Shown here piece after piece: positions 1 to 8,919 of a DNA stretch of 20,987 nt. How positions within the stretch are numbered: the first letter of the stretch is position 1; each line of letters opens with the position of its first letter. This DNA comes from Tubiluchus corallicola. Taxonomy: Eukaryota; Priapulida; Priapulimorpha; Priapulimorphida; Tubiluchidae. A model generated the notes under the pieces. That model saw only the letters and a program-made list of their open reading frames with translations, was not told the DNA's origin and did no database searches. The position numbers and the translations under genes are program-made. The stretch covers positions 1 to 20,987 of the forward strand of contig JAQGDQ010001924.1 of the NCBI GenBank assembly GCA_030141605.1, read 5' to 3'.

Positions 1-1255
1 TTCAGACACAAACCATAGCAAAGACGAGATTCAGACACAAACCATAGCAAATACGAGGATTCAGTCACAAACCATAGCAAATACGAGGATTCAGACACAA
101 ACCATAGCAAATACGAGAATTCAGACACAAACCATAGCAAATGTGAGGATTCAGACACAAACCACAGCAAATACGAGGATTCAGACACATACCATAGCAA
201 ATACGAGGATTCAGACACAAACCATACCAAATATTCAGACACAAACCACAGCAAATACGAGGATTCAGACACATACCATAGCAAATACGAGGATTCAGAC
301 ACAAACCATACCAAATATTCAGACACAAACCACAGCAAATACGAGGATTCAGACACATACCATAGCAAATACGAGGATTCAGACACAAACCATACCAAAT
401 ATTCAGACACAAACCACAGCAAATACGAGGATTCAGACATACCATAGCAAATACGAGGATTCAGACACAAACCATACCAAATATTCAGACACATACCATA
501 GCAAATACGAGGATTCAGACATAAACCATAGCAAATGTGAGGATTCAGACACAAACCACAGCAAATACGAGGATTCAGACACATACCATAGCAAATACGA
601 GGATTCAGACACAAACCATAGCAAATACGAGGATTCAGACACATACCATAGCAAATACGAGGATTCAGACACAAACCATACCAAATATTCAGACACAAAC
701 CATAGCAAATACGAGGATTCAGACACAAACCATAGCAAATACGAGGATTCAGACACAAACCATAGCAAATACGAGGATTCAGACACAAACCATAGCAAAT
801 ACGAGGATTCAGACACAAACCATAGCAAATACGAGGATTCAGACACAAACCATAGCAAATACGAGGATTCAGACACATACCATAGCAAATACGAGGATTC
901 AGACACAAACCATACCAAATATTCAGACACAAACCATAGCAAATACGAGGATTCAGACACAAACCATAGCAAATACGAGGATTCAGTCACAAACCATAGC
1001 AAATACGAGGATTCAGACACAAACCATAGCAAATACGAGAATTCAGACACAAACCATAACAAATACGAGGATTCAGACACAAACCATAGCAAATACGAGG
1101 ATTCAGACACATACCATAGCAAATACGAGGATTCAGACACAAACCATACCAAATATTCAGACACAAACCATAGCAAATACGAGGATTCAGACACAAACCA
1201 TAGCAAATACGAGTATTCAGACATAAACCATAGCAAATACGGGGATTCAAACACT
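1..1255. repeat. Minisatellite: 30-bp units with interspersed 24-bp units
   Basis: The array consists of about 42 head-to-tail units. The main 30-bp unit starts TTCAGACACAAACCATAGCA and ends AATACGAGGA. A recurrent 24-bp unit carries CCATACC in place of CCATAGC and lacks the final 6 bp; it occurs with CCATACC near 222, 306, 390, 472, 676, 910 and 1144. One 28-bp unit near 431-458 has lost 2 bp. The left edge is outside the window and the last, decayed unit ends near 1254. Because 30 and 24 are multiples of three and the unit has no stop in several frames, long open frames appear on both strands (for example 143-1303 plus, 433-1269 minus). In the acidic frame (EDSDTNHSKY per unit), most unit-to-unit differences change an amino acid, so I do not call a protein. 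Confidence 0.97.
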
Positions 1256-2188
1256 TTTTGTGCGTCCATTATATATCTTATTCATTCTTTGTTGAATTTA
1301 TAATATATTTTTTGTAAAGCAATAAACTACAGTTACAAAAGTCTAAATTTTTTGCATAAAGAATTTAATATTAGACAACGGATTTTTCGTAAAAAGTGGA
1401 TCTCTAAAATCTCAAACTACGAAAAGTAAAAATTCTACAGCTAACGGTAATGTTGATGAGGTGATCTTAAGTATAATCTTATTTGACCATGGGACGGCTT
1501 CGATTTTCTGCAGAGTGTGGCTTCCCTTGGCAAGTTAAATGGCTTCCATCATTTATGGACTGTAATTGATCAGGAGACAATGGCCTGATAAGGACCTCTC
1601 GGTCCACTTGTTGAAATTGTTTGCTGGGTGTCGGATTCGCGTTCGATGATGTTTATTCGATTGAGCATTACTGGAACTTGCCCAGGGTTTTAATGTTTCT
1701 GCACAATGCCGGAGGAAGCCAGTGCATGGGTGGCTTCTTGACTTCTGTGTACCAAGTTTTACCTGCATACGTAGTAAAGCTGTGTTTAGTCTCAGAAGTA
1801 GACTGTTTCTGAGTCAGAATACTGTTATTAATAACTTGCTGTACAATACTGATACAATTTTCAGATCAAACATTTTTAAGTCGTGGTAAAGAATTTTATT
1901 TACCCATTCTAACTAACCCCTTCTTGTATATCAGCTTACTACGTTTCTGTAAACTAACTCTGTGTTTTTACTTGTGCCTGATTTTTATTCTTGTTCTGTG
2001 GACTGTAAATGTCTGAAATGATGATAATGACAATTGGATCTGAGAAGAAAATTCTCAAAATTAGAAAATCAAGTAAAAAACGAATTGAGATGGACTGTGC
2101 AAATAGATTTTTTGAGGACATTTTGAATAGATGTCCGTCTATCTATTCATTGCAACTTACCATATTTGTCTCAGTATTTTAATAACAG
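1256..2188. other. Gene-free AT-rich stretch
   Basis: There is no recognisable gene or repeat here. Short open frames of 63-71 codons near 1553-1812 overlap each other on opposite strands and show no motif. The sequence is AT-rich outside 1480-1760, which is nearer to even composition. Confidence 0.6.
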
Positions 2189-2696
2189 CAGGGATGAGAA
2201 TTTTCCGCGGACACGCGGAATTCTGAGTTTTTGGAAGATCAGTAGTGCCATTTTTGTAAATCGCGTAAATTTGTTGAGAAAATTTTTACGGACCCAGTAC
2301 ATTATTTCACAAGCTGACCGCTAGTTGGCAGGGCCGTCACTTTGTTTACATCACGTACATCAGTGTAACCACGTGTATATCTCTACGTATAAAAATATAG
2401 AATCAACTGTGCGGAGTTATTTGAGTCAGTTGCAGACAGTTTTTATATACTTTTGCATAGGAGCGGCCAGTACTTAGACATTTTTGAGACAATTAGGTAT
2501 CATGTATCTTTGATAGTTGGGTATTTTAAATTATGCATGAAACAAGGTAATTGATATTTTAAGTCCACTTAGAGGCCTCTATGGTCACAAAATTGCAATT
2601 TATTGCTTCGCCCCCTTGAACCCCCATGGGAACCTACGCGGCCCCCAAACCCCGGCCTGTTTCGGAGTTTTTTGCAATTTGTCATTCTCATTCCTG
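2189..2696. mobile_element. hAT-like non-autonomous TIR element (probable)
   Basis: The left end CAGGGATGAGAAT and the reverse complement of the right end, CAGGAATGAGAAT, match at 12 of 13 positions. TAACAG lies directly outside both ends (2183-2188 and 2697-2702). A CAGGG-type terminus suits the hAT superfamily, whose usual target duplication is 8 bp; only 6 bp match here, so the superfamily call is tentative. No transposase is encoded. Just inside the left end is a 7-bp-arm hairpin (TTCCGCG at 2203-2209 with CGCGGAA at 2214-2220). The right third (about 2600-2665) is markedly C-rich, unlike the AT-rich interior. A TATAAAAA at 2388 with TCAGTT about 40 bp further could be the remnant of a promoter from an autonomous parent, but this is weak. 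Confidence 0.6.
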
Positions 2697-3007
2697 TAAC
2701 AGATGACCATTGGGGGATGTACAGTTCCTTATTGACCAGCCTGTGACCGTCACTAACGCTATTTTCTTCCTCACTACTGACCATTATTCACGTAAATATT
2801 GGGACTGCACTAGTAGCACTTAAGCTAAGCACTTGTGCTAATTGACATATCAACTATAAATGGAAGAGAGAAGTTGAGCTTGTTTGTCCATCTGCATTAT
2901 GATTCTGGGTTCGTTTGTGTAGTACAGTGAGAATAAATGAATGCGTGCGAGAGAAGATTTCTGTCTCAAAAGTTCCTTCGATGTCCAAGGTGTAAGCAGC
3001 CGAAACT
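2697..3007. other. Unassigned stretch
   Basis: No gene is recognised. The last part (2945-2986) is duplicated at 3726-3767 and is listed separately. An open frame of 71 codons on the minus strand (2569-2784) crosses the end of the preceding mobile element and is not credible. Confidence 0.5.
2945..2986. repeat. 42-bp dispersed repeat, copy 1
   Basis: This stretch matches 3726-3767 at 39 of 42 positions in the same orientation. It contains GAGAAGATTTCTGTCTC, itself partly self-complementary (GAGA...TCTC). It may be the eroded end of an unrecognised mobile element. Copy 1 sits directly upstream of the 113-bp tandem repeat. Confidence 0.8.
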
Positions 3008-3345
3008 CGACTCTCAAGTTCCTCCTGATGACTCCAAAAACCTGTATTTGTATTTGTTTTTTGTCTTCCTTACTCCTTTCATAACATATTCCTTGAAAAA
3101 ATATTATAACTATACTTTCTCGACTCTCAAGTTCCTCCTGATGACTCCAAAAACCTGTATTTGTATTTGTTTTTTGTCTTTCTTACTCCTTTCATAACAT
3201 ATTCCTTGAAAAAATATTATAACTATACTTTCTCGACTCTCAAGTTCCTCCTGATAACTCCAAAAACCTGTATTTGTATTTGTTTTTTGTCTTCCTTACT
3301 CCTGTCATAACGTATTCCTTGAAAAATACTATAGCTATACGTAGA
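3008..3345. repeat. 113-bp tandem repeat, three copies
   Basis: Units begin at 3008, 3121 and 3234 with CGACTCTCAAGTTCCTCCTG, giving a constant period of 113 bp. The first two are nearly identical and the third has drifted at its end. The plus-strand open frame 2937-3197 runs across the first two copies and stops inside the second, so it is a repeat artefact. No similarity to a known element is recognised. Confidence 0.95.
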
Positions 3346-3833
3346 CAAAATTTCTCTCCATTAATACAAACTATTTTATGATTATAATTAGACTCCTGCA
3401 AAAATGAGAATATAATCACCTCTCAAAAAACTAAAACTATAATATGTAAATCTACTCCCATGACCTACTTTCTCCAAACTGTTTTTAGCGCTATCCAGTT
3501 CTTACTGACCTACCTTACTTTTCCTTTTTCACATTTATTACATAATTCTTTTCTCTCTAGTACAAACTACCTGCACTAACAAATGCCAGGTGCCACTAGC
3601 TGGTCGGCCGCTGCTTAGCGATATGCTTCAGTACAACCTAAAGACATGTGCTCGCATCTAGGATAGCCTCTGTGGTTATCGCATCTCTAGGACCAATTTT
3701 TACATTGGTTTTCATAAACAATTATGTGCAAGAGAAGATTTCTGTCTCAGAAGTTCCTTGGATGTCCTGCCACACGGTCACGAACGCATGCAATGTAAAA
3801 ATGTCAAAACTCAGTAGTAGTAGTGTGTGTAAG
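3346..3833. other. Gene-free stretch with 42-bp repeat copy 2
   Basis: Positions 3726-3767 repeat 2945-2986. A 62-codon plus-strand open frame (3648-3836) contains that repeat and looks non-coding. Nothing else is recognised. Confidence 0.5.
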
Positions 3834-3872
3834 TAATATGAAACATTATACATACGATAATGTTTCATATTA
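3834..3872. repeat. Perfect 16-bp-stem hairpin
   Basis: TAATATGAAACATTAT at 3834-3849 is the exact reverse complement of 3857-3872, separated by a 7-nt loop. Such a perfect AT-rich hairpin could be a cruciform, a foldback remnant or a structured transcript element. The stem is shorter than a typical microRNA precursor. Confidence 0.9.
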
Positions 3873-4259
3873 TACGATTATACATACATATGATACATGA
3901 GTAATAAGTAACATGAATATGAATATCTTGCACCTGTTCCTTACGTGGCAGTTATATAGAAGCTGCTCTCAATAACTGCTTGTGGTGTGTTATAAAGTGC
4001 GCCCTTTGCATGAGTATGAAAGTTACACATTTACCGAGGAGAATAAGAATTTTTTCTACAATGTCACCCCGTCAAACTTTGGCACCCTAGGCTATAGGCT
4101 AGCTACCCTATTGGTTAAGACACTCCTGACAATGACACACTTGCAGGACAAGTGAGAATAACATTAGAGAGCTTAGCACCACGTGAAAATAATAATTAAA
4201 ATTAATAATAGTTAGAAATAATGACTTAATAATGTAATTCAAGGGTAGTCGACAATGAG
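3873..4259. other. Gene-free AT-rich stretch
   Basis: I see no gene, terminal repeat or tandem array. Short AT-rich and ATAC-rich tracts follow the hairpin. Confidence 0.5.
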
Positions 4260-4632
4260 CCTATTCACAGTTGCAGCGATTGATGATGATCGTGGAAAGG
4301 TCAAAGGTCAAGTGTACCAGCAACGCATTAGTGTACACTTGACAACGCCTCTCAGCCCATGCTACTGTAATAGTAACCGTCTTAACAGCTAACTAGAACC
4401 TTACCTAGTTCATTTCTTCTTGTTCCCAAGCAAGATCCTGCTAGTAAATCACTCTGCGTGCATAGTTAACTAAAGTCCAGGCAAAACAATTGAAGTTACT
4501 GAACTGATGCGGCCGACCGCTTTGCTTTTACCCACATATCACGTGACGGTTGTAGTTAAGACGTGCTGCTGTGGTACACTTAACGTTTGACCTACACCAA
4601 CTATGCGTGCGCACAGCGAAACTGCGAAAAGG
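4260..4632. mobile_element. MITE family A, copy 1
   Basis: About 373 bp with imperfect outer inverted ends: CCTATTCACAGTTGC on the left and, on the opposite strand, CCTTTTCGCAGTTTC on the right (12 of 15 match). Further in is a better-kept inverted pair of 22 bp at 4298-4319 and 4572-4593 (20 of 22 match), with core AAGTGTACCA. A third copy of this core lies inverted at 4332-4343 (GTACACTTGAC), so the left end can fold on itself. There is no coding capacity and no convincing target duplication. A second copy in the same orientation lies at 17514-17872. Superfamily unknown. Confidence 0.82.
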
Positions 4633-4702
4633 TTTATTGTTGCAATTCACATCTTTAAGAAATGAAACCGATAATTCGGGCCAATAATTATATAGCTTAC
4701 TG

Positions 4703-4950
4703 ATTATTATTATTATTATTATTAAAAATCTTTATTGAAAATTATACAATAAGCCCTCTATTTGCAGGGCACAAAACTACAAAAATGTTAAATAAGTCTT
4801 TACACTATGTACATTAAATAAATTTCTTACTAAACAAGCTGACAATTTTGCATTACGATTTACTTATTCTAAATATATATCTAATATTTATAATCAATGT
4901 ATAATCAATTTACTATAAGATCATTTTGGGTTAGTTCTTTTACAATATCT
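4703..4950 (-). mobile_element. 5'-truncated I-like LINE 3' end (copy 1)
   Basis: Read on the minus strand, this is nearly identical to the end of the element at 9700-9955. It holds the last codons of the same reading frame (DIVKELTQNDLIVN then stop at 4905-4907), the same 3' untranslated region, and a TAA-trinucleotide tail (ATT repeats at 4703-4724 on the plus strand). Similarity stops abruptly near 4950, as expected for 5' truncation during target-primed reverse transcription. A TAA-repeat tail is characteristic of the I clade. The copy is non-functional. Confidence 0.92.
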
Positions 4951-5781
4951 GATGTAATCTGTAATGTATGTATAGCTTATTTACCGTGGTAGTTTTTAAG
5001 AGTACTATTATAAAACCGGCTGTACTTTGTCATGAGAAGTTTTTTTGCACTGTACCAGATTTGGAGTTTGGACTGTAAATTAAGGCATACATTTGCATAT
5101 GTGAAGTTCCGCCTTGGATACAAAGTGCCTTTAGCTAGTACTTTCAATTTCGCTAAATTATATAAAAGTCTAAAATAGTTATATATATATATATATATAT
5201 ATAAGGTAAGGTAAGGTAAGGTAAGGTAAGGTAAGGTAAGGTAAGGTAAGATGATATTTATTTTCATCGGTATGATATAAAACAGTACATATTTGTAAAA
5301 CATGAGCTTATAGCTCGTAAACCGATATCAGACATAATGTATATGAGCGATAACATGGTAATAATATGTACTTCTTAAAATCTTTTGGATGCCACCAGAG
5401 GCATTGGTACAAGAAAAAATTTATAACTACATGAAGACAGTAAGAATTGAGACAGTAAAATTTTAGGCAGTAACATTTTCTAAAATTTACACAAAAAGCT
5501 GTCTAGGTCAATAAAAATTTTTCCTGCCAACACATTCAGCATTTAATTACGAAAATATATATGTATATAAATATATTAATATATATATTATAAGATATAT
5601 AAATGTATTTTATAAGACCATTGGTCTATGACACTGCTTGATGTTTATAGATTGTATTGCGCACCTCACGTGTGTAACAGTAATGACAAAAGTAATTAGT
5701 CAGATAACTTTAAAATGGTCATAGTAAATTTTTACAAGTGTTTTAAGCTCTGTCCGTATCCTTTTTGTATACAAGGGAACC
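4951..5781. other. Gene-free stretch with simple repeats
   Basis: Apart from the (TA)n and (GGTAA)n tracts listed separately, this is AT-rich sequence with a palindromic TATATA-rich run at about 5556-5605. The 108-codon minus-strand open frame at 4977-5303 runs through the simple repeats and is unlikely to be a gene. Confidence 0.6.
5180..5250. repeat. (TA)n followed by (GGTAA)n microsatellite
   Basis: About 12 TA dinucleotides run directly into nine copies of the pentamer GGTAA. The pentamer resembles but is not the arthropod telomere repeat TTAGG: no rotation of GGTAA or TTACC gives TTAGG or CCTAA. Confidence 0.97.
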
Positions 5782-6455
5782 TTATTATAGGTTTTGCATG
5801 TCAAATGTAGACCGACGTTAACTCAAATGTAGATTTAGGTAATTCACTTGTGTCTTGGTAACTCAAATGTAGACTTAGGTAGTTCAACTTAAGCGTTTTT
5901 GGTAAGTCAAATGTAGACACATGTCAAGTCAAATGTGACATTGGTATCTCAAATGTGGATAGGTGTCAAAATAATAACTTTTATAGGTCTACTAATAGTT
6001 CACTAATATTCTGCAAACTTTACATACCATTGGAACTGTTAGAGAAATCAATACATTCTTAAAATAAACAATGTTTCTTGAGAGAAACTAATTCATTAAT
6101 GCAGTGCTAATGCATTACTTAAAAAACTAATTAGTGATTCACTGTTCATTGGGAAGTGATGCTGCGATAGCACCATGACCATAAAATATAATTTTAATTT
6201 CGTCTTATCTTTTCGTAATTTGCACTTAAATGAGTTAATTACCGATTTATTCAAAGTACCGCATCTACATTTGACTTACCTAAGTCACATTTGAGTTACC
6301 AAAACACATTCGAAATTCCTATGTCTACATTTGACTTACCTAAGTCACATTTGAGTTACCAAAACACATTCGAAATTCCTATGTCTACATTTGACTTACC
6401 TAAGTCACATTTCAACTTTCCTGTGTCTACATTTGACGTGTAAAACCTATAATAA
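5782..6455. mobile_element. TIR element family B with mirrored subterminal motif arrays
   Basis: The left end TTATTATAGGTTTT and right end AAAACCTATAATAA are perfect inverted repeats, and similarity continues inward through GTCAAATGTAGAC. If the element proper begins at TAGG (5788) and ends at CCTA (6449), it is flanked by TA on both sides, which would suit Tc1/mariner-like insertion; this is uncertain because the flanks are themselves symmetrical. The left third carries TCAAATGTRGAY-type motifs at 5801, 5823, 5863, 5907, 5929 and 5949. The right third carries their reverse complements at about 6265, 6286, 6325, 6346, 6385 and 6427. A 60-bp unit is tandemly repeated from 6265. No coding capacity. 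The arrays resemble subterminal transposase-binding sites, by inference only. Confidence 0.85.
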
Positions 6456-6772
6456 CAGGTCAGAGTAGTTTTAAGAACATCTTTCCTGTCATTTAGCAGA
6501 ATTGTTCACATCAGTTTTACACGTTCTGTAGAGAATGACTCTTATATTAAAACTAAGCATGTATCAGTAAACCTACACACAAATCTTATCATTACTGAAT
6601 GTATTTAGTGAACATCTTTTTACCTGTGTGGCCTGTTAGCTGTGCAAATACGCAGTAGATTGTTAAAGTTGAAAATGAGAGTATTTTACTTCCATTCATG
6701 ACTTGTGATCCGTGTCTCCACCTCAAATGTGGAACCCGGACGTCCTGCTATCTGTTGTGCAAATTATGACTA
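6456..6772. other. Gene-free stretch
   Basis: Nothing recognisable lies between element B and the duplicated GC-rich hairpin region. Confidence 0.5.
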
Positions 6773-7036
6773 CCAGTAAATAAGTAAAAAAGCACGCGCG
6801 TGCGCGTACACGCATACACGCGCACGCGCGTTCAGACACGCGGAATTTACTCATTTTAGTGTGTAGGAACTGATAATTCAAGAAGCGTGACATCGCAGTG
6901 TAAAACAGCGCCAAATTTAAAGTTAAAGTCTTCCAGTAAATTAATAAGTAACACATAATGCGTGCGCGTACACGCATACACACGCACGCGCGTTCAGACA
7001 CGCGGAATTTACTCATTTTAGTGTGTAGGAGCTGAT
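6773..7036. repeat. Tandem duplication (period about 160-162 bp) with GC-rich hairpin
   Basis: Segments 6773-6874 and 6933-7036 repeat each other, sharing CCAGTAAAT, the CACGCATACAC core, TTCAGACACGCGGAATTTAC and GTGTGTAGGA. In the first copy a 13-bp perfect inverted repeat (6795-6807 with 6818-6830) of strictly alternating purine and pyrimidine surrounds a 10-nt loop. The second copy has lost much of one arm. The 115-codon minus-strand open frame 6723-7070 is produced by this duplication. Confidence 0.9.
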
Positions 7037-7405
7037 TAACAGTAGCAACAATAGCAACAACGATAACCATGACGTCACTAACCTTCTAGTTACTCGTTTA
7101 TGGAAAACATTGTTGCGCATTAAAGTTGATGTTCCTAACGTGAATAAGGCAAACATTGGGTGATTACCACTCCTACTTCGATTCAAGGTGACCTTGGCAG
7201 TCTAGCAAAGGTAACCATCCTTGTACGCAGTGACGAAATCATTGCAAGATCTTGGCAAAGTTTAGAAGGTAATCCTCTCACTAAATTACCGCCTGTACCG
7301 TGTTTATCCTTGGCTAAGCTGCCATGCTGTCGCCATTCTCTACTTGCTGGCGAACTGGGTCTTTTCAGCAGTCTGTTTGCAAGACGTTGTTTCACTACGA
7401 CGCAG
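7037..7405. other. Unassigned stretch
   Basis: Richer in mixed-base sequence than its surroundings. A plus-strand open frame from 7160 runs for about 80 codons before entering the SINE-tail microsatellite, but it has no recognisable domain. A CRE-like palindrome TGACGTCA lies at 7070-7077. Confidence 0.4.
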
Positions 7406-7778
7406 TATAATAATAATAATAATAATAGTACTAGTGGTAGTGGTGGCGGTAGCGGGAGCAGTAGCAGCAGCAGCAGTAGTAATAATAGTAATAATAATAA
7501 CAATAACAATAACAATAATAATAATAATAATCTTTATTTAAAGTGACTTTTGGGTCAACAATTAACATTAGCTCAAAGAGCTATTATCGCCGACTGTAAA
7601 TAACAACCTACAACTATATAACAGAGACTATTATCACACCACTTTTACCCTAAATACCACGCGTCAGGCAGGACAAAGCAGGTACCATTTTTAAAGTCTT
7701 TGGTATGACCCGGCCGCTGGTTCGAACTCACGACCTCCCAGAGGGAAAACGGACGCATTACCACTAGACTAATCCGTC
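7406..7778 (-). mobile_element. tRNA-derived SINE with long compound trinucleotide tail
   Basis: On the minus strand a tRNA-like head begins near 7778 (GACGGAT as acceptor-side bases), followed by an A box TAGTCTAGTGG and, some 40 nt later, a B box; the plus-strand B-box region reads GGTTCGAACTC at 7719-7729 and is nearly palindromic. These are the internal RNA polymerase III promoter elements of tRNA genes. A body of about 180 bp ends with AATAAAGATT and then a long (ATT)n-type tail at 7406-7531, which has diversified into AGT, AGC and AAC triplets. The head lacks a foldable anticodon arm that I can trace confidently, so this is not a tRNA gene. The 110-128-codon open frames here are microsatellite artefacts (poly-Asn, poly-Leu). 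Confidence 0.85.
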
Positions 7779-8273
7779 TGGTCAATTATGCACGTCAAAT
7801 ACAGATTAGTGTACCGATTCTGTCTCAGACATTCATATCATGTCAGTCCTGTCCTAGCTGCAACGGAAGTGGTGCTGACAAGCCACTTGCGTAACAGTGT
7901 CTAGTTTTTTTTGCTGGATTACTGCTGCGTTTACCTGTCTGAAGGCAGATTTCTATTATTTTAGAATTCTGCCTGCCCAATGTCTACAATAGACGTGACG
8001 GGCGTCCTGTCCTAGCTGCATTGGCTGGAGGCGGCAAGTGTTATTGAAAGAGGTGCTGCGTAGTGTGACTGTGTTAACAATGAAAAGTCGTAAAGCTGTT
8101 ATAGTTAGAAATTAAACTCTTGACTCTTAGCCATAAAGCAGCTGCTGTCAGAATAACTTAGTCAAACTCGTGTTTAAACTTGGGCTGCTGTGCTGAAGGT
8201 GTTTTGTCTCGGGACGTAGTCTCATAAGGTCTAGCTTAGTGACACTTTGTCCCAGCTTCAAGGGACCGTCCAT
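7779..8273. other. Gene-free stretch
   Basis: No gene recognised. CCTGTCCTAGCTGCA occurs twice, at about 7849 and 8007, suggesting an eroded local duplication. Confidence 0.45.
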
Positions 8274-8281
8274 CTTAATAC

Positions 8282-8649
8282 TAGGGGTGAGCATTCGCTA
8301 CCAGAAAGCGAATTCGAATCGAATCGAACTTCAGTGTTTCGAATTCGAATTGAGATTGAAAGATTTTCGAACAAGTTTTCGAACCACCAGTAAAAATTAG
8401 TCTTACAAAGATCGTGCATATCACTAGATTTTGTTCTGCAATAAAACGACTAGTAATTTGTTTAAAATTGTGTGCAGAAATCACAGCTAAATTATGCTAA
8501 TTGCATGATGTTTCAATAATCGTTTTAGTGATAAAGAACATGTGTGATTGAAGTGCTGAATTATTCGAATCTATAGTTTTGGATTCGAATCGAGTTCGAA
8601 CTGAAAAAACTCGATCGAATCGAATTCGAACGTTCGATGCTCACCCCTA
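8282..8649. mobile_element. hAT MITE, family C copy 1, with 8-bp target duplication
   Basis: The ends TAGGGGTGAGCAT (8282-8294) and ATGCTCACCCCTA (8637-8649) are a perfect 13-bp inverted repeat. The element is bracketed by a perfect direct duplication CTTAATAC at 8274-8281 and 8650-8657. An 8-bp duplication with this TIR form is the hallmark of hAT insertion. Subterminal regions at both ends are packed with TTCGAATTCGAATCGAA-type palindromic motifs. There is no transposase, so it would depend on an enzyme supplied elsewhere. A sister copy lies at 12276-12675. Confidence 0.95.
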
Positions 8650-8919
8650 CTTAATACAAGTCTGACGACCTTCTTCAATGACATTTTCTTAAACGATTTC
8701 CTCGCTACCTACGTTTATCTGCACCTCATTTAGTGACATTTTGTTCCAAGGTATTCACCTAAAAATTTAGCTGTAGTTTTAGTTCGCTGGCATTTTGTTC
8801 CAAGCCTGTATGCTTAATGCCTAACGAGGCCTGTTTCAGTAGTACTTCGCCCAGATCCTGCAACTGAATAATTTGATCTCTCCTGTGGAAACACTTTTTC
8901 CAGCACCTGTATCACCATC

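Noticed and set aside
1-1255. CRISPR array
   Set aside because: Units are contiguous without unique spacers and the genome is eukaryotic; this is a minisatellite.
2388-2431. TATA box and initiator
   Set aside because: Spacing of about 40 bp is too long and no gene follows; at most a remnant of a mobile-element promoter.
3834-3872. microRNA precursor
   Set aside because: The stem is only 16 bp with no extended pairing, too short for a canonical precursor.
5205-5250. Telomere-like pentamer array
   Set aside because: The unit is GGTAA, not TTAGG or any rotation of it or its complement, and it is short and internal; it is an ordinary microsatellite next to a TA run.
7070-7077. CRE site (TGACGTCA) as a promoter element
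   Set aside because: A single 8-bp match without a nearby gene is expected by chance often enough to carry no weight.
7160-7546. 128-codon plus-strand protein with poly-Asn/Ser tail
   Set aside because: The second half is the SINE-tail microsatellite read as codons and the first half has no domain or support.
7715-7778. Functional tRNA gene on the minus strand
   Set aside because: A and B boxes are present, but the arms do not form a clean cloverleaf by eye, and the sequence continues into a SINE body and trinucleotide tail.
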